Source: Gammaproteobacteria bacterium
GTDB taxonomy: Bacteria > Pseudomonadota > Gammaproteobacteria > Xanthomonadales > Wenzhouxiangellaceae
Direction of reading: 5' to 3'
NCBI GenBank assembly: GCA_021772985.1
Contig: JAJFKX010000012.1
Location: 218,397 to 282,396 of the forward strand
DNA length: 64,000 nt
The translations under genes and the position numbers were made by a program. This document shows, piece after piece, positions 56,560 through 64,000 of this stretch. The notes below the pieces were generated by a model. That model searched no databases, was not told the DNA's origin, and saw nothing but the letters and a program-made list of their open reading frames with translations. The stretch's first letter is position 1; each line of letters starts with the position of its first letter.

Positions 56560-57045
56560 TCAGGATCGCCTGTGATGATTGGCGTATTGCAGTAGTAACA
56601 ATCCCAAGGTAATTAAAATTAAGAAAAATAAATGCACCGACCAATTTGCAATTTCCTGAAATAAATTGGCCACGTCGGTACCTTTGCGCCATAAACCGGA
56701 TTGGTATGCATAGATCAAATCAGCCAGTGGGGAAATGATGGCAAAAATTACAATGTAAATGAACCAATGATTTTCATGGGTTATTTTCCACAGCAAAATA
56801 AAGCCAAGAATAAGCAGTAAAATGTCTGCTAAAAAAGGGGCGGAAGCGGTAAGCCAGGTCACATTTCCCGTGTGTTCTACATAACCAAAGTAAAACCCCA
56901 GCTCAGCATGGATACCGGGTAACAGGTTTATCGTTTTAATTTCAGCGCCTTGATACAGTGCTGCAGCTGCATGGCTGGCTTCGTGACGGATTGTTGTCCA
57001 TAGAACAACAATAACCATTAATAATAGTCGGCTGGCTAGGCGCAT
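56560..57045 (-). CDS. Membrane protein with HExxH motif (M50-like)
   Basis: 161 residues. An N-terminal helix carries IRHEASHAAAALYQGAEIKT, an HExxH zinc motif at the membrane as in M50 (site-2) proteases; a second part (ISPLADLIYAYQSG) has an aspartate where M50 enzymes place the third ligand. Four or so helices in all. The ATG at 57045 lies 12 bp after the stop of the CPBP gene, so translation is probably coupled. It probably processes a membrane protein or peptide jointly with its neighbour. Confidence 0.65.
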   Translation of the reverse strand: MRLASRLLLMVIVVLWTTIRHEASHAAAALYQGAEIKTINLLPGIHAELGFYFGYVEHTGNVTWLTASAPFLADILLLILGFILLWKITHENHWFIYIVIFAIISPLADLIYAYQSGLWRKGTDVANLFQEIANWSVHLFFLILITLGLLLLQYANHHRRS

Positions 57046-57056
57046 CAGTGGGCTGG

Positions 57057-57845
57057 CTATGCCGGAGAGGGTACCAATCCAAACACCAGTAATGTCAGCC
57101 CAAGCCACTGAAATACCAGCATACCTATGTGGATGAACAAGCCGATTTTGACCGACTTTCGCCACCACACCAGGTATGCCCAAGGCAACGTCATCACAAA
57201 AAATGCAATCCAGCTCCATGGAGCAATCAGGTGCAGTATTGAAAACAGCAAAGCATTATAGGCAGGTGCCCATTTACCCAGGTGTTGTATGCGCGGTAGC
57301 AGAAAGCCTCGTGCATAAAGTTCCTGGGTGAAACCGCCGATAATGACGACTCCAACCAACATCAGCCCCCAAAGCATCAACAACAGCTCTCGCGAGAGAG
57401 AGGTAAACATGCTGGGGTCCGGATGCATTACAAACCATTCCGGTACCCATGTAAAAATGCTTCCCAAAAGTAGTTCGGCAAGCCTGGGGTCTACACCTAC
57501 GATCATGCCAATACTGAAAAAAATCACTGGTAATCCGATCAGCAGATATTGCCACCATGGGATCGAGGCGGTCCATGGAAATGCAGTGGCGAATGTTAGC
57601 CGCGCACCGGTTTCCCGACGCACATGCCGTAACATGATGACCCAGGTTACGGGTGCTTCAACTAACAAAATCGTTAATGCCAATGCGAAGATGTTTGGAA
57701 TACCTTGACCAGCTAACACCCAGGCTAGTACTGCGAATACAGGTAAGCTGGCTAATCCAGGGGTTAATTGCAATACAGCAGCCTGTTTTGCGCTTATCGA
57801 GAGTTTATTGTGGTGCTCGGTGAAAGTTGATTGAGTAGTATTCAT
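57057..57845 (-). CDS. CPBP family intramembrane metalloprotease
   Basis: 262 residues, about 7-8 helices. The CPBP/Abi motif is GGFTQELYARGFLLPRI (EExxxR variant with QE), with later histidines in SILHLIAPWSW and FIHIGMLVFQ that complete the site of Rce1-type glutamate proteases. The first Glu of the EE pair is Gln, so activity needs testing. Members process prenylated-like or bacteriocin-related proteins and act in self-immunity. It is divergent from a MarR gene across a dense operator region and is followed by the HExxH membrane protein gene. Confidence 0.8.
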   Translation of the reverse strand: MNTTQSTFTEHHNKLSISAKQAAVLQLTPGLASLPVFAVLAWVLAGQGIPNIFALALTILLVEAPVTWVIMLRHVRRETGARLTFATAFPWTASIPWWQYLLIGLPVIFFSIGMIVGVDPRLAELLLGSIFTWVPEWFVMHPDPSMFTSLSRELLLMLWGLMLVGVVIIGGFTQELYARGFLLPRIQHLGKWAPAYNALLFSILHLIAPWSWIAFFVMTLPWAYLVWWRKSVKIGLFIHIGMLVFQWLGLTLLVFGLVPSPA

Positions 57846-57931
57846 AGCGATTCCAGCCCCGATCTGTAGCTGAGTTGGTATGCATCGGTGCTAGTTGAAA
57901 TTAGTATCTTGAATAGGAAGTAATGCATAAT

Positions 57932-58008
57932 ATAGTTTACTGGTTAACTATATTTATGTTAACTGGTAAACTATTTACAAGTCAACTATTATTGGTTAAC
58001 TATGAGCC
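57932..58008. promoter_or_regulatory. MarR operator cluster in CPBP/MarR divergon
   Basis: Three dyads share the core GTTAACTA: TAGTTTACTGGTTAACTA (57933-57950), GTTAACTGGTAAACTA (57958-57973) in opposite orientation, and GTCAACTATTATTGGTTAAC (57981-58000) running into TAT at the start codon. The last overlaps the marR ATG at 58002, and no Shine-Dalgarno is seen there. The spacing and repetition fit binding of a MarR dimer that autoregulates and controls the divergent CPBP gene. Confidence 0.75.
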
Positions 58009-58478
58009 TTAGCAAACAAGACTACATGCTGACGTGGGTGAGCCTGGTACATGCTGGAAGCTATCTTCCGGGTGCCTTGAGTCAACACTTGCAAGAACAA
58101 TTGGGTATTACACTATCTGAACAAGACCTGCTGAAACAGCTGAGTGTAGCCGGCGGAGAATTGAAGCTGGTGGAATTATCCCGTCGGATTTTTCTGTCAA
58201 AGGCGGGAGTTACTAAAATGATGGATCGGCTGCAATCAGCAGGCTATGTCGATAGAATCCGTTCGCAAAATGACCGCAGAGTAGTGCTGGCGAAGTTAAC
58301 AGGCAAAGGAAAACAAGCGTTTGATGATTCACGCAAACTGTTAGTCCCTTGGGTCGAAGCAAATATACGTGATCATTTAAGCGAACAGCAATTGCTTGCA
58401 CTAGGTGATGCTTTGCAAAGTTTGTTGCGAGGTCACCAACGTTGGGAAGGTCAAATGGCACATTTACAAGGTAAGTAA
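58002..58478 (+). CDS. MarR-family regulator, divergent from CPBP/M50-like genes
   Basis: 158 residues. Winged-helix core with LKLVELSRRIFLSKAGVTKM recognition helix and a wing of MDRLQSAGYVDRIRSQNDRR followed by VVLAKLTGKGKQAF. N- and C-terminal helices make the dimer interface. Three operator-like dyads precede it, one overlapping the start codon, so it likely represses itself and the CPBP-M50-like pair. Ligand unknown. Confidence 0.9.
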   Translation: MSLSKQDYMLTWVSLVHAGSYLPGALSQHLQEQLGITLSEQDLLKQLSVAGGELKLVELSRRIFLSKAGVTKMMDRLQSAGYVDRIRSQNDRRVVLAKLTGKGKQAFDDSRKLLVPWVEANIRDHLSEQQLLALGDALQSLLRGHQRWEGQMAHLQGK

Positions 58479-58529
58479 AGCAACGATAGTCTGGCGTATT
58501 TCAGGGGTTGTTTATCAGGTTTGGGGTTA

Positions 58530-58557
58530 TTGACAGTCAATGAGTTTGCCTGAGAAT
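58530..58557 (+). promoter_or_regulatory. Possible promoter of the OmpA-family gene
   Basis: TTGACA (58530-58535), a perfect -35, with GAGAAT (58552-58557; 4/6 of TATAAT) after 16 bp. The distance to the start codon is 77 bp. Pattern-based only. Confidence 0.35.
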
Positions 58558-58634
58558 GGTGTCTCCAAATGCGACTATCTTGCGTATTGATTAATAACAG
58601 GCGCAGTTATTAACAATAGTTAAGAGGAATCGAT

Positions 58635-59624
58635 ATGCCAAACCTTTGTGCAATAGACACTATCAGGCGAACGCAGATTAATAAAAGTTTTGGCATTATG
58701 CTTTGCATATTTGGCTTGTTGAGCCTAGTCGAGGCACCGGCTCAGGCGCAAACTGTCTTATCAGAGTTTTCCGGCAGTCAATTGCTCGGCTTATATACTG
58801 CCGATTACGATCAATTGATTGTTGTGCAAGATAATGGCGATACCAGTAAGTTGGCGCATACAACGGTTGAGGGGAAGCTTGCCAGCCGTGTCTATAACTG
58901 GCCGGAAGGCAAAACACTGGTTGAAATCAGACGTAATTACGAACAGGTGCTGGCCCAAAATGATTTCGAAATTGTCACCGTTATAGAACGACCCAAAGGG
59001 TTGGCTATCAATCAAGTCAGAGGTGCCAATCGCGGCAATCGTATTAATGACCGTGCCTATAAACCTCGCCCGCAGGGGAGCACTCTTGATCGTGTGGTCA
59101 CATTTGTTGATCATTATTTGCTGGCACAAAGAACTGAACAGAGCAATCAACGTTATGTGGTGTTGTTGATCAATGAGCGGGATCAGTTGTATGCAATTGA
59201 TGAGTTGGTGATTGCCGGGATGCAGACCGGCATGGTTGTGATTACCGAAGATGCATTACAAACCGGGCTGCAGCAGGATGGCAAAATTGCCATTTATGAT
59301 ATTTTCTTCGCCACCGGCAGCGCCAGCATTGAAGATACATCGAATAAGGCGCTTGATGTCATAGGCAATTTTTTGAACAGCAATCCATCGATCAACATTT
59401 ATGTTGTGGGACACACCGATGATACCGGTAGCTACCAGAGTAATATTCGCTTGGCTGAGCAGCGTGCTGATGCAGTAGCGGCAAGCTTGATCAGTCGCTT
59501 TGGCGTTACTGCAGAAAGGTTGAGGCCGCATGGCGTTGGTCCTTTGGTTCCAATTGCGAGTAATACCAGCGATGCGGGCCGTCAGCAGAACCGTCGGGTA
59601 GAACTGGTACAAAGGCTTGAATGA
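58635..59624 (+). CDS. OmpA-family protein
   Basis: 329 residues. Signal peptide FGIMLCIFGLLSLVEAPAQA. An N-terminal domain (FSGSQLLGLYTADYDQLIVV, DRVVTFVDHYLLAQRT) resembling DUF4892 precedes the peptidoglycan-binding OmpA domain in the last ~100 residues: IYDIFFATGSASIEDTSNKA, VGHTDDTGSYQSNIRLAEQR and GRQQNRRVELV. It links the outer membrane to the cell wall, possibly as a soluble peptidoglycan-associated protein. AGAGGA is well placed before the ATG. Confidence 0.85.
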   Translation: MPNLCAIDTIRRTQINKSFGIMLCIFGLLSLVEAPAQAQTVLSEFSGSQLLGLYTADYDQLIVVQDNGDTSKLAHTTVEGKLASRVYNWPEGKTLVEIRRNYEQVLAQNDFEIVTVIERPKGLAINQVRGANRGNRINDRAYKPRPQGSTLDRVVTFVDHYLLAQRTEQSNQRYVVLLINERDQLYAIDELVIAGMQTGMVVITEDALQTGLQQDGKIAIYDIFFATGSASIEDTSNKALDVIGNFLNSNPSINIYVVGHTDDTGSYQSNIRLAEQRADAVAASLISRFGVTAERLRPHGVGPLVPIASNTSDAGRQQNRRVELVQRLE

Positions 59625-59652
59625 TCCGGAACTGCCAGTAACAGCTGTACGG

Positions 59653-59907
59653 TTATTTAAAGCAAATGATATAACTTAATTGTGTTGTGATCTGGTTTGC
59701 TTTTAGGTCAGGGATTAGAAAAAAATCACCATTGCCCCCGTAGTTATAGTTAATGGCTGCGAACAGTTCTGGATATTCTGAGATCGATAAGCAACGCCCA
59801 TCACAGACCATCCAACCCCTGGTTTCGATTGATAAGACAGTTTCGCTAATTTCACCAGCGTAGGCTAATACTGCACCGACCGGGACGTCATTATTTGGTT
59901 TTATCAT
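59653..59907 (-). CDS. Minimal tail-collar domain protein
   Basis: 84 residues. PVGAVLAYAGE followed by GWMVCDGRCLSISEYPELFA, INYNYGGNGDFFLIPDL and LSYIICFK is the phage tail-collar/MdpB fold in abbreviated form: the usual GR-rich middle loop is missing. No other phage gene is adjacent. It may be a domesticated fragment with its own ribosome site (GAGG 8 nt before the ATG). Function not known. Confidence 0.75.
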   Translation of the reverse strand: MIKPNNDVPVGAVLAYAGEISETVLSIETRGWMVCDGRCLSISEYPELFAAINYNYGGNGDFFLIPDLKANQITTQLSYIICFK

Positions 59908-60096
59908 TGTATTACCTCAAAGAATGTAGTTTTGTATGTTGTCAGGTTGATGACAAATAATAGGCATCGGAAAAACGATTCAAATTGATTTGAGACTATT
60001 GTGCCTGCTGATTGGTGTTACCACTAATCGCAGCTTGTACAAACCTGATACTATTACGCTGCACTGGTAAAGGACTACCGCCACCAGGAGGTGTGA

Positions 60097-61122
60097 ATGA
60101 AACGGTTTGTTGTCATCGTTTTGCTGTTGGTTTCTATTGTTGTCGTACAAGCACAAACCATGGAAGTTACAGTACAGAACGACTCCATTACTAAATTATC
60201 CGAAGGGGCTATACAGGCTGGCTTTGTCAGCGGTGAAAGTGCGGCTGCCTGGCTGGACTCTCCCTGTGATGGCACTATTGTAGCGGTGCAGGTATTCTGG
60301 CGGTCATTGGTCGGAGGTGCTCCTCAGACTATCGAAGACTCAATCGAAATTTTTGATAATGGTGCTTTCCCGATTCCGGGCACGCTGCTGGAAACGATTA
60401 ATGCCCCGGTAATGACGGACGGTGTTTTCAACGAATTTCGTTTTCTTGACGATCAAATGGTAATTCCCCTGCAGGTTCCGGTGACCCAGAATCAGCGTTT
60501 TGTGGTTTCTTTTACCTTTGCCGAAGGCCCTCAGGCATCCGGACCAAGTGTGATTACTGATGCCGATGGCTGCCAGGCCGGGCGAAATGGATTGTTTGCG
60601 ATCCCTCCAGGTGCCTGGTTTTCCAGCTGCCTGCTTGGTTTGAGTGGTGATTTTGCTATCCGGGCAGTGATTGAGTGTCCGGTAGTGGCCAATGAAGCCG
60701 ATCTAAGTGTCGTAAAAACCGCCGATATGCCGACCTATATTGCCGGTCAGGACCTGGGTTATAGCATCACTGCCCGAAATTCAGGACCTACCGCGATTAC
60801 TGCAGCAACTGTAATTGATTTTTTCCCCAGTGAAGTGACCAATGTGCAGTGGACCTGTAGCGGCCAGGGCGGAGCCAGTTGTCCAGTGGGTGCAGGCAGC
60901 GGCAATCTAACCCAGTCGGTCAACCTGCCTGTCGGCGGCAGCCTGGTCTACGATGCCATCGGCACGGTGATGGTTGGCGCACAGGGAGATATCAGCAACA
61001 CTGCACAAATTGTGGTTCCGGTTGGTATTACTGATCCGCAAATGGCCAACAATATGTCAACTGTGGTGGTAACGGAGGCTGGTGATGGTGAGGTTTTGCT
61101 TATTGATGGTTTCGAGTCTTGA
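60097..61122 (+). CDS. Secreted protein with DUF11 domain and DGFE tail
   Basis: 341 residues. Signal peptide KRFVVIVLLLVSIVVVQAQ. Residues ~20-200 form a beta-rich, cysteine-bearing domain (AAAWLDSPCDGTIVAVQVFW, TDADGCQAGRNGLF). Residues ~205-320 are DUF11 (ADLSVVKTADMPTYIAGQDL, YSITARNSGPTAITAATVID), a surface repeat. The end, GEVLLIDGFES, is the DGFE tail seen in other secreted proteins here. AGGAGG is 6 nt before the ATG. Confidence 0.83.
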   Translation: MKRFVVIVLLLVSIVVVQAQTMEVTVQNDSITKLSEGAIQAGFVSGESAAAWLDSPCDGTIVAVQVFWRSLVGGAPQTIEDSIEIFDNGAFPIPGTLLETINAPVMTDGVFNEFRFLDDQMVIPLQVPVTQNQRFVVSFTFAEGPQASGPSVITDADGCQAGRNGLFAIPPGAWFSSCLLGLSGDFAIRAVIECPVVANEADLSVVKTADMPTYIAGQDLGYSITARNSGPTAITAATVIDFFPSEVTNVQWTCSGQGGASCPVGAGSGNLTQSVNLPVGGSLVYDAIGTVMVGAQGDISNTAQIVVPVGITDPQMANNMSTVVVTEAGDGEVLLIDGFES

Positions 61123-61146
61123 ATAAGCCGGTTAGCAGTTAGCCGT

Positions 61147-62025
61147 TTATAACAAACCAATATCCTGCAGTTGTTTTCGCCAGCTGACCGGATCATCCGG
61201 GATATCGTATAAGTTGGTAATTTCACGCAATGCCTGGTATGCCCAGAGTTGGGTTTGTTGCTCCGTTTGATTGGATTCCACAATACCCAACAAGCCGGGT
61301 ACGGCCAGATAACGTTCAGCAATTTGTAGTGTGCCCGATTGCGCCAGACCGCAGAAAGCGCGTTCGCGTACCAGTGCTGAAGTATCGTTGATGGCGATCT
61401 CCAATAGTGGATCGATAATTTCAGTGCCACCAAAAATGGCTAAGGCATCTACAGCCCAGCGCCGCAGATTTGTGTTTTGCTCATACGTGGCATTCAGCAA
61501 CTCGTTGAATATTTGCTCACGATCAATTCCGCGGGCACCGAGTGCAGCGATACTCCATACTGCCCATGGTCCGGTGCCTTCCGGGTCGTCAAGCCAGCGT
61601 TGCTTTAACCGATCTACTTCAGTTATGGATTTTTCCAGATCGTATTGAGCCAGATGCAACTCAAAAGCGGCCATACGGGTTTCAATTAATGGGGCATTGA
61701 TGGCAGTGGTGATTAATGTCGCCAGTCGTTCACTGGGTTCGATTTCGCTGCGCCACAGTTGCGCATTTTGGGTGACATATGTCGAGGCCCCCTGATAGTG
61801 ATTGATCGCCAGTTCCAGAGCGCGTTCGGCCCGCTGCTGAACCGGGAGCTTTTCGACCATGCCGATATAAAACGCATCAAAGTGTGGGTCTGTGGCCTCA
61901 CCGCTTTCAAATAAGGGTTGTGCGATTGAGCGCAACTGATCAAATGCAAGCGATCGCAAATTACCATTGGTAGCGAATACTCCGATGGTGAGCAAGCACA
62001 AGACCAGACCAATCAATCGATGCAT
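61147..62025 (-). CDS. HEAT-repeat periplasmic protein
   Basis: 292 residues. Signal peptide LIGLVLCLLTIGVFA. Helical repeats of HEAT type: WAVWSIAALGARGIDREQIF, NLRRWAVDALAIFGGTEIID, TSALVRERAFCGLAQSGTLQ. Such arrays bind proteins or peptides. It is convergent with the DUF11 gene (25-bp gap) and is followed by a fairly long spacer to the FGE-like gene. No catalytic motif. Confidence 0.75.
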   Translation of the reverse strand: MHRLIGLVLCLLTIGVFATNGNLRSLAFDQLRSIAQPLFESGEATDPHFDAFYIGMVEKLPVQQRAERALELAINHYQGASTYVTQNAQLWRSEIEPSERLATLITTAINAPLIETRMAAFELHLAQYDLEKSITEVDRLKQRWLDDPEGTGPWAVWSIAALGARGIDREQIFNELLNATYEQNTNLRRWAVDALAIFGGTEIIDPLLEIAINDTSALVRERAFCGLAQSGTLQIAERYLAVPGLLGIVESNQTEQQTQLWAYQALREITNLYDIPDDPVSWRKQLQDIGLL

Positions 62026-62119
62026 AATGAAGACCTTGAGTTCATTTCAACAAGCTACAGTCAGCTGCAGAGCTTGGGTTTAACCTGAACAATACCTGCA
62101 TAAAACTGACAACCGACCG

Positions 62120-63796
62120 TTAAGGGAACATTATAGATTCAAACCCATCGCGAATGATGGTTTCTGAACAGGATGGGGTGTCAATTGGATCAGTCAAGCC
62201 TGTCCAGGCCTGGACCAGTTGGTTCCAGTCCTCGCAATCCACATCCATATCCATGTCAAAGTCGCCGATCGTACAAAACTCAGTTAATGAGCCACCGCCA
62301 GGGCCGGTGAAACAGGCTTCAAAACTCAGCTGATCAGCCTGGTCAACTTGGTTATTGCCGTCAAAGTCACCAAGACAAACATTTGCTGCCAGGCGAAACC
62401 CCACATTAGCAGCTTCAGCGGCCATATTGAGAGCCAGAGCAAAAGACGTGGGGCTGGACATGAGTACTCCCGCATTCGAAAAATCACCACCACGTGCAGT
62501 TCGCGTTGGGGTGTCGGGGTCAATAGGCGTGTCGGCTGTTTCGGTTACCTCAAGTATATTACCGGCCATATCTGCCATTCCCCACGGGCTCAATGCTGTG
62601 GCGCTACCAACTGAAGTAACATTGCCGTTTTCGCCATTCCAATCGGCACCGCTGCCGTAGTTGGCGATATTTGTTCCCGGGTTGGCAACATCGCCTACCG
62701 CGGTTGCTGAAGCCTGACCCGGTAAACTGTCGTTGCTGGTGGGGTAGAGCCAGTAATCGGGCGTACCGCCACCATCAGCAGCAGGATCATTCGGGTCAAA
62801 ATAGGCTGCTTTGTACCATTCATCATGGGTTGGAATATAAAACAATGACCCAGGGCTGCGAATGATTTGGTCAGCCGGTACGGAAAGATCATATGCGCCG
62901 TTTTCTGTTGTTGCCGGACTCTGTGCTCCAACCGGGCGGCCGTTGTGATTCCAGTTTGCGTAGCGTGCTGCATCCTGCCAACTGATGAAGTTAACCGGTT
63001 TGTCACCAAAGCTCTCTTTGACGAAATAGGTGAAACTACCAGGTGTGCCACTGCGTAAAATGCCGCCGCGATCACTATCATTCATATCGATGTTATACAC
63101 ACCATTTGGATCGTCGATCGCAATGGCATTGAGAAAGTCGACCCACATGCGGTTGGTTGTTTCGAATTGGCCCATACGGTAAAAGTTGGGGACGCTGCCC
63201 AGCCCGGTGGTGTCAACTGCGTTATCCGGGTTACCGATCATTGCTGTAACCAGGCCGGTGCCATCACAAGACAGGTTTGGTGGTTGATCTTCAAGTGTCA
63301 CGTTAAAAACAAAAGGTGCATTTGCAGGTGGTGCCCAGGGCGGTTCCGGACGCCAGGTGCCCACTTCCACCCAATAGCTTTGTCCTGCCTGCAGTTCTAT
63401 CGCCAATACTGGATCGGCATTCGGTGGTGAGCCCGAGCACTCGTCATCGGCAACCGCAATTTCAACGCCGTCCACCCAGCCACATCCACCGGAATAGACA
63501 CGCAAATAAGTATCACCCGAGCTATCGCACATATCGATGATGTGGGTGCCGGTTTGGGTAGCGTCATAACGGTAAAAAGCGTCGAAATATGGTTTATCGA
63601 CCACATCGTTGCTGCAGGCGGTGGAGCCATTAATGGCAAATGGTAAATCGGTAGTGGTGAATACAATGGCGCCGTCGCATGCTTCGTTTATGGGGCTGAC
63701 ACAATCTCCAGCCAACACCGGTGGCCCGCTTAACAATCCGGTTGCCAGAGCCAGTGACAAGCTTACCCATGACAAGAGGCGGTAATGATGATGCAT
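62120..63796 (-). CDS. Secreted SUMF1/FGE-like protein with dockerin-like tail
   Basis: 558 residues. Signal peptide LLSWVSLSLALATGLLSGPP. After ~170 residues of beta-rich sequence (cysteine-bearing, SGDTYLRVYSGGCGWVDGVE), residues ~195-460 are the formylglycine-generating enzyme/SUMF1 fold (NFYRMGQFETTNRMWVDFLN, PVNFISWQDAARYANWNHNG, ARGGDFSNAGVLMS). The next ~60 residues have two EF-hand-like units, GDFDGNNQVDQADQLSFEAC and GDFDMDMDVDCEDWNQLVQA, in the dockerin-like form common in planctomycetes. The end is RDGFESIMFP. GAGGGA is 9 nt before this ATG. It may be acquired from Planctomycetes and fused or tagged with the host C-terminal motif. Confidence 0.8.
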   Translation of the reverse strand: MHHHYRLLSWVSLSLALATGLLSGPPVLAGDCVSPINEACDGAIVFTTTDLPFAINGSTACSNDVVDKPYFDAFYRYDATQTGTHIIDMCDSSGDTYLRVYSGGCGWVDGVEIAVADDECSGSPPNADPVLAIELQAGQSYWVEVGTWRPEPPWAPPANAPFVFNVTLEDQPPNLSCDGTGLVTAMIGNPDNAVDTTGLGSVPNFYRMGQFETTNRMWVDFLNAIAIDDPNGVYNIDMNDSDRGGILRSGTPGSFTYFVKESFGDKPVNFISWQDAARYANWNHNGRPVGAQSPATTENGAYDLSVPADQIIRSPGSLFYIPTHDEWYKAAYFDPNDPAADGGGTPDYWLYPTSNDSLPGQASATAVGDVANPGTNIANYGSGADWNGENGNVTSVGSATALSPWGMADMAGNILEVTETADTPIDPDTPTRTARGGDFSNAGVLMSSPTSFALALNMAAEAANVGFRLAANVCLGDFDGNNQVDQADQLSFEACFTGPGGGSLTEFCTIGDFDMDMDVDCEDWNQLVQAWTGLTDPIDTPSCSETIIRDGFESIMFP

Positions 63797-63866
63797 TGTG
63801 CTGTCCCTCGCTTCATGCATGTTGGGCATTAATATATTAAAGCAATTAATTCAGGACTTCGTGAAT

Positions 63867-64000
63867 TCACACAATAAGTGCAACACTCGTTCCATGATGT
63901 ACCTCATAAGGTGTCTTCCAGTTTAAACATTTCCTCGGTTGATTGTTCAGTCGTTCAACGATGCGTCGTAGTTTTTGTGAACTCAGCTTAGATAAATCCG
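63867..64000 (-). mobile_element. IS30-family transposase, C-terminal part at window edge
   Basis: On the minus strand 43 codons plus stop read IVERLNNQPRKCLNWKTPYE then VHHGTSVALIV. The LNxRPRKCLxxxTPYEV segment is diagnostic of the IS30 transposase C-terminus, in the DDE catalytic core's last helix. The rest lies beyond the edge. The element probably ends within the next ~30 bp downstream (to about 63840). Confidence 0.85.

Noticed and set aside
57846..58001. Toxin-antitoxin pair in the CPBP/MarR divergon
   Set aside because: No small toxin or antitoxin frame; the genes are a regulator and two membrane proteases.

Overview
The window reads as chromosomal DNA of a mid-GC, probably marine gammaproteobacterium. 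The grounds are the mix of families (NhaD antiporter, MipA/OmpV porin-like protein, two DUF885 proteins, fused isobutyryl-CoA mutase, LeuDH-IVD pair), the many Sec-secreted proteins and lipoproteins, an IPTL-CTERM tail, several proteins ending in a '-GFE-' motif, and REP sequences of the TGTAGGAGCGG type. A Xanthomonadales- or Marinicella-like lineage would fit, but this is inference from gene content only. No rRNA, tRNA, CRISPR array or complete insertion sequence was seen. The left edge cuts a nucleoside transporter and the right edge cuts an IS30-family transposase.

Layout. 1-5.7 kb is metabolic: CNT nucleoside transporter (partial), PLP-dependent threonine/serine dehydratase, mscL, an M14 carboxypeptidase, then isovaleryl-CoA dehydrogenase and a leucine-type dehydrogenase as a tight pair. 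5.7-13.3 kb holds a MarR regulator, a DUF885 lipoprotein with a clear terminator, a membrane alpha/beta hydrolase, a LysR regulator, a REP array with 51-bp tandem units, and two small minus-strand genes (Tag-like glycosylase, SRPBCC). 13.4-19 kb has a seven-repeat FG-GAP protein with an IPTL-CTERM tail and the 1144-aa IcmF. An AT-rich two-gene insert (GDPD-like plus ThuA-like membrane protein) follows at 19.1-20.7 kb.

20.7-47 kb is dominated by envelope and secreted proteins, many unrecognised: CsgG-like, a second DUF885 protein with an altered zinc motif, a lipoprotein with a duplicated segment, two chimeras carrying a type IV pilin-like head on unrelated N-termini, a class 3 lipase, a large S41 peptidase, an HExxH lipoprotein, an RTX-repeat protein, a BNR-repeat protein, plus a ThpR RNA ligase/phosphodiesterase, a ZIP transporter and a DmdC-type acyl-CoA dehydrogenase. 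47-64 kb holds a DksA/TraR zinc finger protein, NhaD, an FG-GAP/ASPIC protein, a GH18-like protein, a Sel1 protein, MipA/OmpV, an SRPBCC-DUF2855 fusion, a MarR/CPBP/M50-like divergon with a striking operator cluster, an OmpA protein, a minimal tail-collar protein, a DUF11 protein, a HEAT protein and a sulfatase-modifying-factor-like protein with a planctomycete-style dockerin-like tail.

Functionally, LeuDH, IVD and IcmF point to branched-chain amino acid and acyl-CoA catabolism. The many secreted hydrolases (DUF885, M14, S41, lipase, GH18, zincins) suggest life on proteinaceous and polymeric matter. The most unusual material is the pair of pilin-head chimeras, the recurrent C-terminal tags and domains, the REP array, and the AT-rich two-gene insert.
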